Origin: Pirellulales bacterium
Lineage (GTDB): Bacteria; Planctomycetota; Planctomycetia; Pirellulales; Thermoguttaceae
Length of the DNA: 31,305 nt
Reading direction: 5' to 3'
NCBI GenBank assembly: GCA_030642635.1
Contig: DAOWNK010000003.1
Span: 1-31,305, forward strand
Shown: positions 1-7,194 of the stretch, in pieces
Position numbering within the stretch: position 1 is the first letter of the stretch
Layout of the letters: every line of letters begins with the position of its first letter
Made by a program: the position numbers and the translations under genes
The notes under the pieces: model-generated
The model's input: the letters and a program-made list of their open reading frames with translations, nothing else
What the model was told of the DNA's origin: nothing
The model's database searches: none

Positions 1-92
1 GCCTTCACGCGGCGTAGCCGTGGGTAGGCATGTGCGTTCAACAAGAATCAAGGCCCCATTCATGCCTACCTGTGGCTGCGCCACATGAAGGC
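1..92. repeat. Imperfect palindromic intergenic repeat
   Basis: Inverted repeat. The outer arms GCCTTCA (1-7) and TGAAGGC (86-92) pair. The inner arms 11-32 and 61-82 pair over 22 nt with about 4 mismatches. The element may extend left of the window. It lies downstream of the leftward DUF4254 gene. A TAGTGGGTAGTGG-type tract (reverse strand, about 138-157) separates it from that gene's stop codon. Confidence 0.7.
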
Positions 93-157
93 ATGCCACG
101 GAGCCGTGCGAAAACCGCAGATTATGACCGTGCGGAGTATACCCACTATCCACTACC

Positions 158-763
158 TCATGCGGCCGGTTTTTGTGCGGCTTTGTAAAGATACGGGTTC
201 ATCGTCGGGTCGTTGTACATCTTGAACTGCCGGTAGACCTTCAACTGCTTCCGGCCGGAGAAGATGTCTTCGAGCAACTCATTCAGCGATGTAGACAGGT
301 CGTTGTGTTGTTGGTAAATCACGTCGAGCTTTGCCGTGGCCTTTGCGCGATGAGCTTCGTCGGCGTCGTCGCGGTCGGCCTGCTCGTGCATGTGATAGAT
401 ACGCAACGAAAGTATCGACAGCCGGTCGATCACACTGCCGGGCGTCTCGGTGTTCAGCCGCCCCCGGGCACACGGCTGGACACCATTGGCGGCCAACTCG
501 CCGATCAGCAGGTCGTCGAGCTGTTCGATCATGTCGTTCCGCTGCTGGTTCAGCTTGTCGATGTTCCGCTTGACCTGAGCCAACTCGGCGTCGGACACGT
601 CGGTGCTCCGTGCGATGTCCTCCTGATGCCAAAGACGATAGTTTTGCTGGTGCTGTCTGCAGACCGCACGGAGGAACCCCTCGTAATGATTGTCGATATC
701 GTACCGGTGCCACTGCCGGACGGTCTGTTCGTGCAACTCGGTAATTGCCTTGACGTCGATCAT
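158..763 (-). CDS. DUF4254 domain-containing protein
   Basis: Cytosolic protein of 201 aa, function unknown. The DUF4254 signature is clear in the C-terminal half: LNTETPGSVIDRLSILSLRI, then YHMHEQADR, and near the end KVYRQFKMYND followed by NPYLY. The family occurs in Bacteroidota and PVC bacteria, often near cell-surface glycan genes, but no partner of that kind is adjacent here. The N-terminal half is helical and charged. I chose ATG at 763 rather than the upstream in-frame start at 883. GAGAG lies six bases before it, the family begins around this residue, and the extra 40 residues look non-coding. The gene is transcribed divergently from the M28 peptidase, with a 146-bp gap between them. 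Confidence 0.85.
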   Translation of the reverse strand: MIDVKAITELHEQTVRQWHRYDIDNHYEGFLRAVCRQHQQNYRLWHQEDIARSTDVSDAELAQVKRNIDKLNQQRNDMIEQLDDLLIGELAANGVQPCARGRLNTETPGSVIDRLSILSLRIYHMHEQADRDDADEAHRAKATAKLDVIYQQHNDLSTSLNELLEDIFSGRKQLKVYRQFKMYNDPTMNPYLYKAAQKPAA

Positions 764-909
764 GGGTTTCTCTCGCGTATTAGTGGAAATTGGAATGTAA
801 CGGAGCGGTAGGATAGCGGCTTTCGGCAACTGCGGCAAGACGAATTTTGGACTGCTGCAATTGCCGTTGAGCTTGATTTTCACCCCTTTTTCGGGTAGGT
901 TGATGGATT

Positions 910-1941
910 ATGAAAAAGAATAAGCATAAACTGGTTTCAAACTTTCCCAACAGGCTCTCCATCCAAACGGCGTTTCTGGCGACGGTGGTGGTCCTCTGCG
1001 GAGTGGCGGCGATGTATTTGATGCTGTTCGGCATGAACGGCACCAACGGCAACGCCGAGGCGGCCGACTCCCGGCTGCGGCTGGAGGATATTCCGTTCGA
1101 CGGCGCCCGGGCGTACGATTACTTAAAGCAACTCTGCGCGATCGGGCGGCGCCCCAGCGGATCGCCCGGCATGGAGGCGCAACAGCAGTTGCTGATCGAT
1201 CACTTCCGCAAGTGCGGCGGCCGGGTCGAGATGCAGCGGTTCCGTGTGCGACATCCCCTGGACGGCTCACCGGTGCCGATGGCCAACCTGATCGTCCGCT
1301 GGCATCCGGAGCGGCGGGAGCGGATACTGCTTTGCGCCCATTATGACACCTTGCCGTACCCGATGCTCGACCCCAAGGACCCGCGCGGGGTGTTCGTCGG
1401 CGCGAACGACGGCGCCAGCGGAGTAGCCGTGCTGATGGAGCTTGCCCGGGAGATGTGGCGGTTGCCGTGCCGCTACGGTGTGGATTTCGTGCTGTTCGAC
1501 GGCGAGGAGTTTATCTTCAGCAAGCATCATCGCTATTTCCTCGGCTCGGAATATTTTGCACGGGATTACGTCGAGAACCGGCCGGATTACCGCTACCGCT
1601 GGGGCGTGCTGCTGGACATGATCGGGGACAAAGACCTGCAAATCTACCAGGAGCGGAACAGCACGTGGTGGCGCGACACGCGTCCGCTTGTCGAAGACAT
1701 CTGGTCGACCGCCCGGCGGCTGGGCGTTCGAGAGTTTATACCGAAAAAGAAACACGCGATCCGCGACGACCACCTACCGCTGCACAACGTTGGAAAGATT
1801 CCGTGCATCGATGTGATCGACTTCGACTATCCGCCGTGGCACACGCAGGGCGATACGCCGGACAAGTGCTCGGCGTTGAGCCTGGCGAAGGTCGGCTGGG
1901 TAATTCGGGAATGGTTGAAAGAGGTAGGTGGTAGGCGGTAG
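910..1941 (+). CDS. Membrane-anchored M28 peptidase, glutaminyl-cyclase-like
   Basis: Zinc-dependent M28-family enzyme of 343 aa. An N-terminal signal anchor (about residues 18-43) should place it outside the cytoplasmic membrane. The M28 metal ligands are visible: His144 in LCAHYDTLPY, Asp167 in VGANDGASG, Glu199/Glu200 in FVLFDGEEF, Asp239 in LLDMIGD and His311 in PPWHTQGD. The C-terminal block DDHLPLHNVGKIPCIDV followed by PPWHT is closest to glutaminyl-peptide cyclotransferases. N-terminal pyroglutamate formation is therefore as likely as aminopeptidase activity, and sequence alone does not decide. No strong ribosome-binding site precedes ATG 910. The 3' end (EVGGRR, stop TAG) runs into a GGTAGGTGGTAGGCGGTAGG repeat tract, so the last residues may be repeat-derived. 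Confidence 0.85.
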   Translation: MKKNKHKLVSNFPNRLSIQTAFLATVVVLCGVAAMYLMLFGMNGTNGNAEAADSRLRLEDIPFDGARAYDYLKQLCAIGRRPSGSPGMEAQQQLLIDHFRKCGGRVEMQRFRVRHPLDGSPVPMANLIVRWHPERRERILLCAHYDTLPYPMLDPKDPRGVFVGANDGASGVAVLMELAREMWRLPCRYGVDFVLFDGEEFIFSKHHRYFLGSEYFARDYVENRPDYRYRWGVLLDMIGDKDLQIYQERNSTWWRDTRPLVEDIWSTARRLGVREFIPKKKHAIRDDHLPLHNVGKIPCIDVIDFDYPPWHTQGDTPDKCSALSLAKVGWVIREWLKEVGGRR

Positions 1942-2000
1942 GCGGTTGTTGCCGAAAAGCGGCTTAGCAATCCACAATCCACAATCCAAAATCCAAAATC
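1921..2000. repeat. Short tandem tracts GGTAGGTGG... and AATCCACAATCCA...
   Basis: Two simple tracts fill the gap between the peptidase and the next gene. The first is a GGTAGGTGGTAGGCGGTAGG-like tract (1922-1944) holding the peptidase stop. The second is a heptamer-like series of AATCCAC/AATCCAA units (about 1968-2000), ending three bases before the next start codon. Related TAGTGGGTAGTGG tracts occur near 140-157 and 16271 and at 27004-27022. Confidence 0.6.
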
Positions 2001-2003
2001 TTC

Positions 2004-2510
2004 GTGAACATTTGGTCTTCAGCGCTGGTTTCGTCGTTGCTGCTGCTGTGTGCGGCGGGTTTTATGTTCTCGCACGTCCGCACATGGCGGCAGTGTCTGG
2101 AATTGGAGCTTGAGCCAGAAGAGTTTGACTACCGCCGGCGCCAGTTTCGCCGACGGATGCAAACCAGCGCGATGCTCGGACTGCTGGCGGTGGCTATTTT
2201 CGTTGGAGAATTGCTCACCGCGTGGATCGACTCGGTGTGGTTCGGCATGAGTTTCTGTGTCGGCATGTTGATTGTGCTCATCTGGGTCTGTCTGCTTGCC
2301 GCAGTCGACATTTTTGCGACAAAGCACCACTACAACCGGCTGCGGCAGTCGTACATTATCGAACAGGCCAAGCTCCAGGCCGAGCTGCGCCGCGTTCAGG
2401 CCAAACGCGGTAACGGCAAGGCCGGCGGTTGTAGTGAGCAGTCAGCTATCAGCGGTCAGCTATCAGCTCGAAACCCCGCAGAAACGCTGTTTCCAGAGGC
2501 TGAAAGCTGA
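2004..2510 (+). CDS. Small integral membrane protein, unknown function
   Basis: 168 aa, starting at GTG 2004. There are three hydrophobic segments: residues 5-23 (ALVSSLLLLCAAGFMFSHV), about 55-72 and about 79-101. A basic region (YRRRQFRRRM) lies between the first two, and a helical, probably coiled-coil tail (about 110-135, AKLQAELRRVQAKRG) should be cytosolic. I recognise no named family. The C-terminal 30 residues or so (from GGCSEQSAISGQLS) are translated from the palindromic CAGCTATCAGC repeat that also contains the stop, so the ancestral protein probably ended near residue 138. It lies between the peptidase and ispD on the same strand. Confidence 0.7.
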   Translation: MNIWSSALVSSLLLLCAAGFMFSHVRTWRQCLELELEPEEFDYRRRQFRRRMQTSAMLGLLAVAIFVGELLTAWIDSVWFGMSFCVGMLIVLIWVCLLAAVDIFATKHHYNRLRQSYIIEQAKLQAELRRVQAKRGNGKAGGCSEQSAISGQLSARNPAETLFPEAES

Positions 2511-2521
2511 CAGCTGATAGC
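2445..2521. repeat. Palindromic repeat, GCTATCAGC family
   Basis: Two 23-nt arms at 2445-2467 and 2499-2521 are inverted copies with two mismatches, separated by 31 nt. The left arm is itself a tandem of GTCAGCTATCAGC units. It overlaps the 3' end of the preceding membrane-protein ORF and supplies its TGA. Related (AGTGGTCAGT) units appear at about 10291-10312 and 31250-31272. Confidence 0.75.
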
Positions 2522-2543
2522 CAAGTTCGAATGGACCAAACCC

Positions 2544-3284
2544 ATGACCAAGTTTGCCGTAATTTTGCCCGCCGCCGGACGCAGCAGCCGGTTCAGCGAC
2601 AAACACTACAAAAAGCCGTTTGCGCCGCTTGCAGGCCGGGCCGTATGGCTGCACTCCGCCGAGCGGTTCCTCAACCGCGACGACGTGATTCAAACTATTT
2701 TGGTCATCTCGCCGGAGGACCGCGAGCAGTTCAACTCCAGGTTCGGCGCGAACGTGGCGATTCTGGGGGTCGAGGTGGTCGACGGCGGCGGTGAGCGTGC
2801 CGATTCAGTGGCCGCCGCACTGGAGCAGGTCAAGCCGGAGGCCGACTTCGTTTGTGTTCACGACGCCGCCAGGCCGTGTCTGGCCGACGTATGGATCGAC
2901 AAGATTTTCCGGTCGGCCGAGCAGACCGGCGCCGCTATATTCGCAATCCCTGTCGCCGGCACGCTGAAACGGGTCGGCGCCGAGCGGAAAATCGAAGAGA
3001 CGATCGACCGCAACCGGCTCTGGGAGGCCCAAACCCCGCAGGTCTTCCGACGCGAGTTATTGCTCGAAGCGTACGCAAAGCGTGAAGGGTTCCAGGCGAC
3101 CGACGAGGCACAGCTTGTCGAGCGGATCGGACATGCCGTAACGGTGGTGCACGGCTCACCGATCAATATGAAAATTACCACCAAGGAGGATCAGCGTTTG
3201 GTCGCACAAGCGCTGAAGGCGTTGCCGAAGCCGAAGCTTTCCGGGGTGCTGCACCCGTTTACCGGGGATGACATGTGGCGATAG
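2544..3284 (+). CDS. ispD: 2-C-methyl-D-erythritol 4-phosphate cytidylyltransferase
   Basis: 246 aa. The enzyme joins MEP and CTP to give CDP-methylerythritol, the third step of the non-mevalonate isoprenoid pathway, in the cytosol. The family motifs are in order: nucleotide-binding loop PAAGRSSRF with Lys23/Lys24 (residues 9-24), GGGERADSV (81-89), VHDAARPCL (105-113), TIDRNRLWEAQTPQVFR (153-169), TDEAQLVER (186-194) and NMKITTKEDQRL (208-219). Length is normal. It is not fused or adjacent to ispF. The stop TAG (3282-3284) lies at the first bases of a GCCGCTTGCGGCTTCGCA repeat. The next gene, tyrS, is co-oriented but separated by 140 bp of repeats. Confidence 0.93.
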   Translation: MTKFAVILPAAGRSSRFSDKHYKKPFAPLAGRAVWLHSAERFLNRDDVIQTILVISPEDREQFNSRFGANVAILGVEVVDGGGERADSVAAALEQVKPEADFVCVHDAARPCLADVWIDKIFRSAEQTGAAIFAIPVAGTLKRVGAERKIEETIDRNRLWEAQTPQVFRRELLLEAYAKREGFQATDEAQLVERIGHAVTVVHGSPINMKITTKEDQRLVAQALKALPKPKLSGVLHPFTGDDMWR

Positions 3285-3380
3285 CCGCTTGCGGCTTCGC
3301 AATGAAACCGGTGCGTTCCACGCACCCTACAAAACTGGCGACGAATCGATAATCCGAACATCCGCGACCAATGGTCGCGG
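3284..3380. repeat. Cluster of three palindromic repeat units
   Basis: This gap between ispD and tyrS holds three units. The first is GCCGCTTGCGGCTTCGCAAT at 3284-3303. The second is the hairpin GGTGCGTTCCACGCACC at 3310-3326. The third is the perfect 8-bp palindrome CCGCGACC/GGTCGCGG at 3362-3380, a relative of the AAAGCCGCGACCGGTGGTCG units at 19790, 21064 and 27430-27521. The third unit creates an in-frame ATG (3371) ahead of the real tyrS start. Confidence 0.75.
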
Positions 3381-3424
3381 CTTTACAGTTGATAATTCCC
3401 GAACACCCCCGCTACCAATTGACT

Positions 3425-4708
3425 ATGCACGACATCATTGAAGAACTTACCTGGCGTCGGCTGATCAACCAGACGACCGACGAGGCGAACCTACAGCAAT
3501 GGCTGGCAGAGCGGTCGCGGACCGTATACGCCGGCTTCGATCCGACCGCCGATAGTCTGCACGTCGGGCACCTGATGGCGTTGACCATGCTCAGGCGATT
3601 CCAGCAGGCCGGGCATCGACCCATCGCACTGGTCGGCGGGGCTACCGGGATGGTCGGCGATCCGAGCGGAAAGAGCGAGGAGCGAAACCTGTTGTCGGTC
3701 GAGGTGCTCAAAGCAAACTTGGCCGGCATGGAAACACAACTCCGCCGGTTCCTGGACTTCGACTGCGGCGAAAATTCCGCACTACTGGTCGATAATCACC
3801 AGTGGATGGATAAGTTAGGATACCTCGAATTCCTCCGCAACGTCGGAAAACATTTTCCCGTGAGCATGATGCTCGCAAAGGACTCCGTCAGAGGCCGGCT
3901 GGAACAAACCGAGGCGGGCATAAGCTACACCGAGTTCAGCTACATGCTGCTGCAGGCGTACGACTTCGTCTATCTGAACGAGCACTTCGGGTGCGAGTTG
4001 CAACTTGGCGGCAGCGACCAGTGGGGGAACATCACCGCAGGGATCGACCTTGCCAGACGGCTGCGCGGAGTGCAGCTCTACGGCATCACCTGTCCGTTGC
4101 TTACCAAAAGCGACGGGGCCAAGATGGGTAAGACCGAGTCTGGCACGCTGTGGCTGTCGGCCGAAAAAACCAGGGCGTACCAGTTCTACCAATATTGGAT
4201 CAACCTGGACGACGCAGATGTGGATACGTGCCTGCGGTTCTTTACCGACCTTGGACGTGAGGAGATCGAGTCGATCGTCTCCGAACACGCTTCGGACCCG
4301 GGCAGCCGGGCGGCCCAGCGCCGATTGGCCGTCGAGTTGACCAGGCTCGTACACGGCGATGACGGCCTGCAAACGGCCGATCGCGCCACACAGATTTTCT
4401 TCGGTGCCGAGATCGACGAGCTTACCGATAAGCAGCTTGAGAGCATCTTCGCCGACGTGCCCAGCAGTGAGTTGCCGCGAGATCGACTCTCCGGCGAAGG
4501 TCTGCCGATAATCGACGCGATGGTAGCCGCCGCCCTGGCCAAGACCAACGGACAGGCCAGGCGTACGATCCAGCAGGGCGGGGCTTATGTGAACAACCGC
4601 CGTGTGGAGGGCATCGACACACGGTTGGGCACGGCCGAGTTGGTCGGCGAGTCGACCATCGTGCTCCGCTCCGGCAAGAAAACATATGCGTTGCTGCGTT
4701 TTGTATAA
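3425..4708 (+). CDS. tyrS: Tyrosyl-tRNA synthetase
   Basis: Class I aminoacyl-tRNA synthetase of 427 aa that charges tRNA-Tyr. Visible features are the substrate pocket start VYAGFDPTADSLHVGHL with the HIGH-type motif HVGH (residues 46-49), the tyrosine and tRNA-binding blocks (LQAYDF, QLGGSDQWGNI), and the KMSKS-type loop as KMGKT (233-237). A C-terminal S4 RNA-binding domain covers roughly residues 360-420 (ARRTIQQGGAYVNNRRV). I chose ATG 3425 (MHDIIEELTWR), which matches the usual TyrS start. The in-frame ATG at 3371 lies in the loop of a palindromic repeat and adds 18 residues without homology. No strong ribosome-binding site is visible before 3425. Confidence 0.93.
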   Translation: MHDIIEELTWRRLINQTTDEANLQQWLAERSRTVYAGFDPTADSLHVGHLMALTMLRRFQQAGHRPIALVGGATGMVGDPSGKSEERNLLSVEVLKANLAGMETQLRRFLDFDCGENSALLVDNHQWMDKLGYLEFLRNVGKHFPVSMMLAKDSVRGRLEQTEAGISYTEFSYMLLQAYDFVYLNEHFGCELQLGGSDQWGNITAGIDLARRLRGVQLYGITCPLLTKSDGAKMGKTESGTLWLSAEKTRAYQFYQYWINLDDADVDTCLRFFTDLGREEIESIVSEHASDPGSRAAQRRLAVELTRLVHGDDGLQTADRATQIFFGAEIDELTDKQLESIFADVPSSELPRDRLSGEGLPIIDAMVAAALAKTNGQARRTIQQGGAYVNNRRVEGIDTRLGTAELVGESTIVLRSGKKTYALLRFV

Positions 4709-4759
4709 TTGTGTTTAGCAGCCGTGTTCGCACGGCGCGTTGCTGTGGAGAATTGATAC

Positions 4760-5437
4760 GTGCAAAGAAAACTTCGTATTACCATAGTCGGTTGCGGTGC
4801 GCTGCTGGTGGTTGTCGTTGCGCTGGTGGTGGTGTACCGAGGCGCCCAGCAAGTGCCGAGGTTATACCGCGAAGCGATCCGGATCGACCCGGCCGAGTTG
4901 CGAGAGGCCAGCGATGAGATGCTCAGCCAGGCGGCCGCACTGGTAAGCGACGTGAAGAAAAAGGGCCAATGGCAGGCTCTGTTTACCGCCCGGCAGATAA
5001 ACGGCTGGCTGGCGGTCGATTTGGTCGAGAACCACCCGGATGCGCTGCCGCAGTCGATAAGCGATCCGCGCGTGGCGATTCGTCCGGACCGGATTATGTT
5101 GTTCTGCCGCTTCCAACGAGGCAGTGTCGAGAGTGTGGTGACATTGACCGTCGAGCCGTCGGTTCCCGAGCCGAACGTCTTGGCTTTCAAGATTTGCAGC
5201 GCCCGGGCCGGCATTGTGCCGGTTCCGTTGGAGAAGGTTTTGGAGGCGATTTCACAGGCCGCCGCTCGGACCGGCTGGCGGCTTAAGTGGCGGCAATCGG
5301 ACGGCGATCCGGTGGCGATGGTCACGATCCCGCCGCCGCACAACGGGAACGAGGAGCTAGTGCGGGTCGAGTCCATCCGGCTCGGCAAAGATGAGATATA
5401 CCTTTCCGGCCGAACCGATGTCAAGGTTGGCCGTTAA
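4760..5437 (+). CDS. Single-pass membrane-anchored protein, unknown function
   Basis: 225 aa, starting at GTG 4760 with GTGGAG nine bases upstream. An N-terminal transmembrane segment (about residues 8-27, TIVGCGALLVVVVALVVVY) is followed by an extracytoplasmic domain. It contains a block (TARQINGWLAVDLVENHPDA) and beta-rich sequence (RIMLFCRFQRGSVESVV) that broadly resemble membrane-tethered lipid-binding-type domains such as DUF2140/YpmS. The resemblance is weak and I do not assign a function. It follows tyrS on the same strand at 51 bp, and a small GCCGTGTTCGCACGGC hairpin lies between them. Confidence 0.75.
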   Translation: MQRKLRITIVGCGALLVVVVALVVVYRGAQQVPRLYREAIRIDPAELREASDEMLSQAAALVSDVKKKGQWQALFTARQINGWLAVDLVENHPDALPQSISDPRVAIRPDRIMLFCRFQRGSVESVVTLTVEPSVPEPNVLAFKICSARAGIVPVPLEKVLEAISQAAARTGWRLKWRQSDGDPVAMVTIPPPHNGNEELVRVESIRLGKDEIYLSGRTDVKVGR

Positions 5438-5449
5438 GTATAACACTTT

Positions 5450-5546
5450 AGCCGTTTGAAATCGGTTTTTGATTTTCATTTATAGCCCTGGCCGGTAGGC
5501 CCGGGCTATGAATGTTGAATTTACGTGGATTACATTTCAAACGGCT
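5450..5546. repeat. Nested inverted repeat between convergent genes
   Basis: AGCCGTTTGAAAT (5450-5462) and its perfect 13-bp inverse (5534-5546) enclose a second hairpin, ATAGCCC/GGGCTAT (5482-5488/5503-5509). The structure sits between two converging genes and could act as a bidirectional terminator. The right arm contains the stop codon of the leftward phosphoesterase gene. Confidence 0.7.
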
Positions 5547-5896
5547 GAAATGTTGCAAATTCGCCACAGGTCCGGCTCGCCAGGCACGCGCTGGAGTGTT
5601 ACCCGACCGGTCAGTTTCTCGCCGGACAATATCACCACCAGTTCCGAATCGCTCTGGTGCTCGATGCTATACGCACCACGGTCGCAGCGTGTAACCGAGC
5701 CGCGAGAGCCGGACAGCGGCCCTTCGTATTCCAGATACGCCGTGCGATGGTCCGGCAGTGCGCGGCACGTCATTTCTTCACCCTGTGCGGGCAATTGCGG
5801 CACAGACCACGTCTTTAGCACCCCACCCATCTCGAGCATGAAGTCGAAGTGCAGCCCGCGTGGATCGTCGTGACGTAGTATGACAAAGCCGGGCAT
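5537..5896 (-). CDS. Stand-alone LigD-type 3'-phosphoesterase domain protein
   Basis: 119 aa matching the phosphoesterase (PE) module of bacterial LigD, which trims 3'-phosphates or ribonucleotides at broken DNA ends. The N-terminal motif RHDDPRGLHFDFMLE corresponds to the PE motif in which His, His and Asp bind metal. VLKTWSVPQLPA, the H-containing segment PDHRTAYLEYEGPLSG and the C-terminal LTGRVTLQRVPG complete the domain. No ligase or polymerase domain is present in the window, so the protein is the PE domain alone. Its stop lies in a repeat arm. Its start is eight bases after the stop of the Wza-like gene (5902), so it could be the last gene of that leftward unit. Confidence 0.83.
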   Translation of the reverse strand: MPGFVILRHDDPRGLHFDFMLEMGGVLKTWSVPQLPAQGEEMTCRALPDHRTAYLEYEGPLSGSRGSVTRCDRGAYSIEHQSDSELVVILSGEKLTGRVTLQRVPGEPDLWRICNISAV

Positions 5897-5901
5897 ATTA
5901 C

Positions 5902-7188
5902 TTACAGCGAACTGAGCTTCGCGAAGTTGATCGTCGCATTAAGCGGGAATACGCCGTAGATGCCGCGAGTGAATACCAAATCGATAAAGTCGTCGGCCAC
6001 CAATATGGGGCTTTTCGGCACGATAATCACGTCGGAGTCGTCCAGCCATATTTCTCCTGGAGGACAGGGCTGTTTGCCGTGCAATGCGGCGTCCAGGTTG
6101 ATCATCGTGGCCATCAGGCTCCAGTCGTCGCTACGGCGGAAGACGACTATCTGCCGCAGGTTCGCCCCGACGTTCCAGCTTCCGGCCATACTGATCGCTT
6201 GCAGCGCGGTGGTGGGGCCTACCAGTTCGAAGCGGCCGGGGGTGGCCACCTCGCCCAGCACGTACACGTATCGCGGCGCACGCTCCGACAGCACCGGCAT
6301 TACCTCGATACCGAATATCTGCTCCTGGTATTGCTCGTTCAACTCGACCTGCAACTCCGATAGCGTCAGGCCCTGAACGAATACCGATCCGATAACCGGC
6401 AGCGAGATGTTCCCGGCCGGCGTTACCCGGGCCAAGCGCTGCTGGCCGCCCCGGCCGAAACGGCTGTCGACCGCGGCACGCAGGTCTTCCAGCTTTGTGT
6501 TCACACGCAGCGGCGTGACGGTAATGGCCGGCACCTTGTAATACTTCTTGTAGAGCCGCTCTAGGTTGTCCCTCAGTTGAGTTACGGTGCGTCCGGTGGC
6601 TGGAATCTGGCCGAGCAAACGCAGCGTGATGGTGCCGTCGGGTTGCAGCAGCAAGTCGCGGTTGAGCAGAGGGTCGGTGAACGATTCCACGCTAATCTCG
6701 TCGCCCACGTTCAACTTGTACGGCGTGGGGCTTTCCTCGCGAGTAAGCCGATATACCAGGTCGATTATGTCGTCTACCCGCAGCCGATACTCGTCCACGT
6801 GCGGCGTTCGGGCATGGCCGACGTACTCGCCTTGGGCGTACATCTGCCATGCGATAGACCGGGCGGACTCCCAACCTCGGCAACCGTCGCACGTAGAGCA
6901 GTCCACCGCGCAGATCGGGCACGGAGCGGCCGGGCCGAGCGCCTGGCAAAGTTTGATGCCGTCAGACGGTGTGCCACTGTTTGCCACAAGGCAAGCAGTG
7001 TATACGTTGCTCACATTCCACTGCTTCTGGCGAAGCAGTGGCACCCTGAATTCCTGAACACCATCAATTATTCTTTCCGGCAGAGCCGCCGTACCGGCGG
7101 CTGCTAAACGGTTAGCTCGACCAACGGCCATCACGGCCGCGGCGACCACAAGCATCAACACACGTTTCGTCAACCGGTTCGATTTCAC
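5902..7188 (-). CDS. Wza-like polysaccharide biosynthesis/export protein
   Basis: 428 aa secreted protein of the outer-membrane polysaccharide exporter family. A signal peptide (residues 1-25, hydrophobic core VLMLVVAAAVMAVG) is present. A cysteine-rich segment follows, with cysteines at residues 81, 90, 93, 97, 100 and 103. The Poly_export domain starts near residue 155 (PYKLNVGDEISVESF and LQPDGTITLRLLGQI). SLBB-like segments follow (RVTPAGNISLPVIGSVFVQG, and RYVYVLGEVATPGRFELVG at 306-324). No lipobox is seen at the signal peptide, unlike E. coli Wza. Residues 27-35 and 50-72 are encoded by palindromic repeat DNA. The gene follows the TPR gene after 6 bp. No Wzc-type kinase or glycosyltransferase is in the window. 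Confidence 0.87.
   Translation of the reverse strand: MKSNRLTKRVLMLVVAAAVMAVGRANRLAAAGTAALPERIIDGVQEFRVPLLRQKQWNVSNVYTACLVANSGTPSDGIKLCQALGPAAPCPICAVDCSTCDGCRGWESARSIAWQMYAQGEYVGHARTPHVDEYRLRVDDIIDLVYRLTREESPTPYKLNVGDEISVESFTDPLLNRDLLLQPDGTITLRLLGQIPATGRTVTQLRDNLERLYKKYYKVPAITVTPLRVNTKLEDLRAAVDSRFGRGGQQRLARVTPAGNISLPVIGSVFVQGLTLSELQVELNEQYQEQIFGIEVMPVLSERAPRYVYVLGEVATPGRFELVGPTTALQAISMAGSWNVGANLRQIVVFRRSDDWSLMATMINLDAALHGKQPCPPGEIWLDDSDVIIVPKSPILVADDFIDLVFTRGIYGVFPLNATINFAKLSSL
6975..7041. repeat. Tandem hairpins inside the Wza-like coding sequence
   Basis: Two adjacent palindromes share CACTG...CAGTG ends. CACTGTTTGCC/GGCAAGCAGTG (6975-7000) pairs over 11 bp with one G-T wobble and a 4-nt loop. 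CCACTGCTTC/GAAGCAGTGG (7018-7041) is a perfect 10-bp stem with loop TGGC. The ends (CAGTGGCAC) match the termini of the 89-bp intergenic repeats at 10334 and 12435. They are read in frame as residues 50-72 of the export protein. Confidence 0.8.
7084..7109. repeat. Half copy of the GTTTAGC...GCCGCCGG repeat in coding sequence
   Basis: These 26 nt are identical to the right half (13778-13803) of the intergenic repeat at 13723-13803. They are translated in frame on the reverse strand as RLAAAGTAA, just after the signal-peptide core of the Wza-like protein. The same peptide would be read from the related repeat at 25099-25170. Confidence 0.85.
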
Positions 7189-7194
7189 GGCTGG

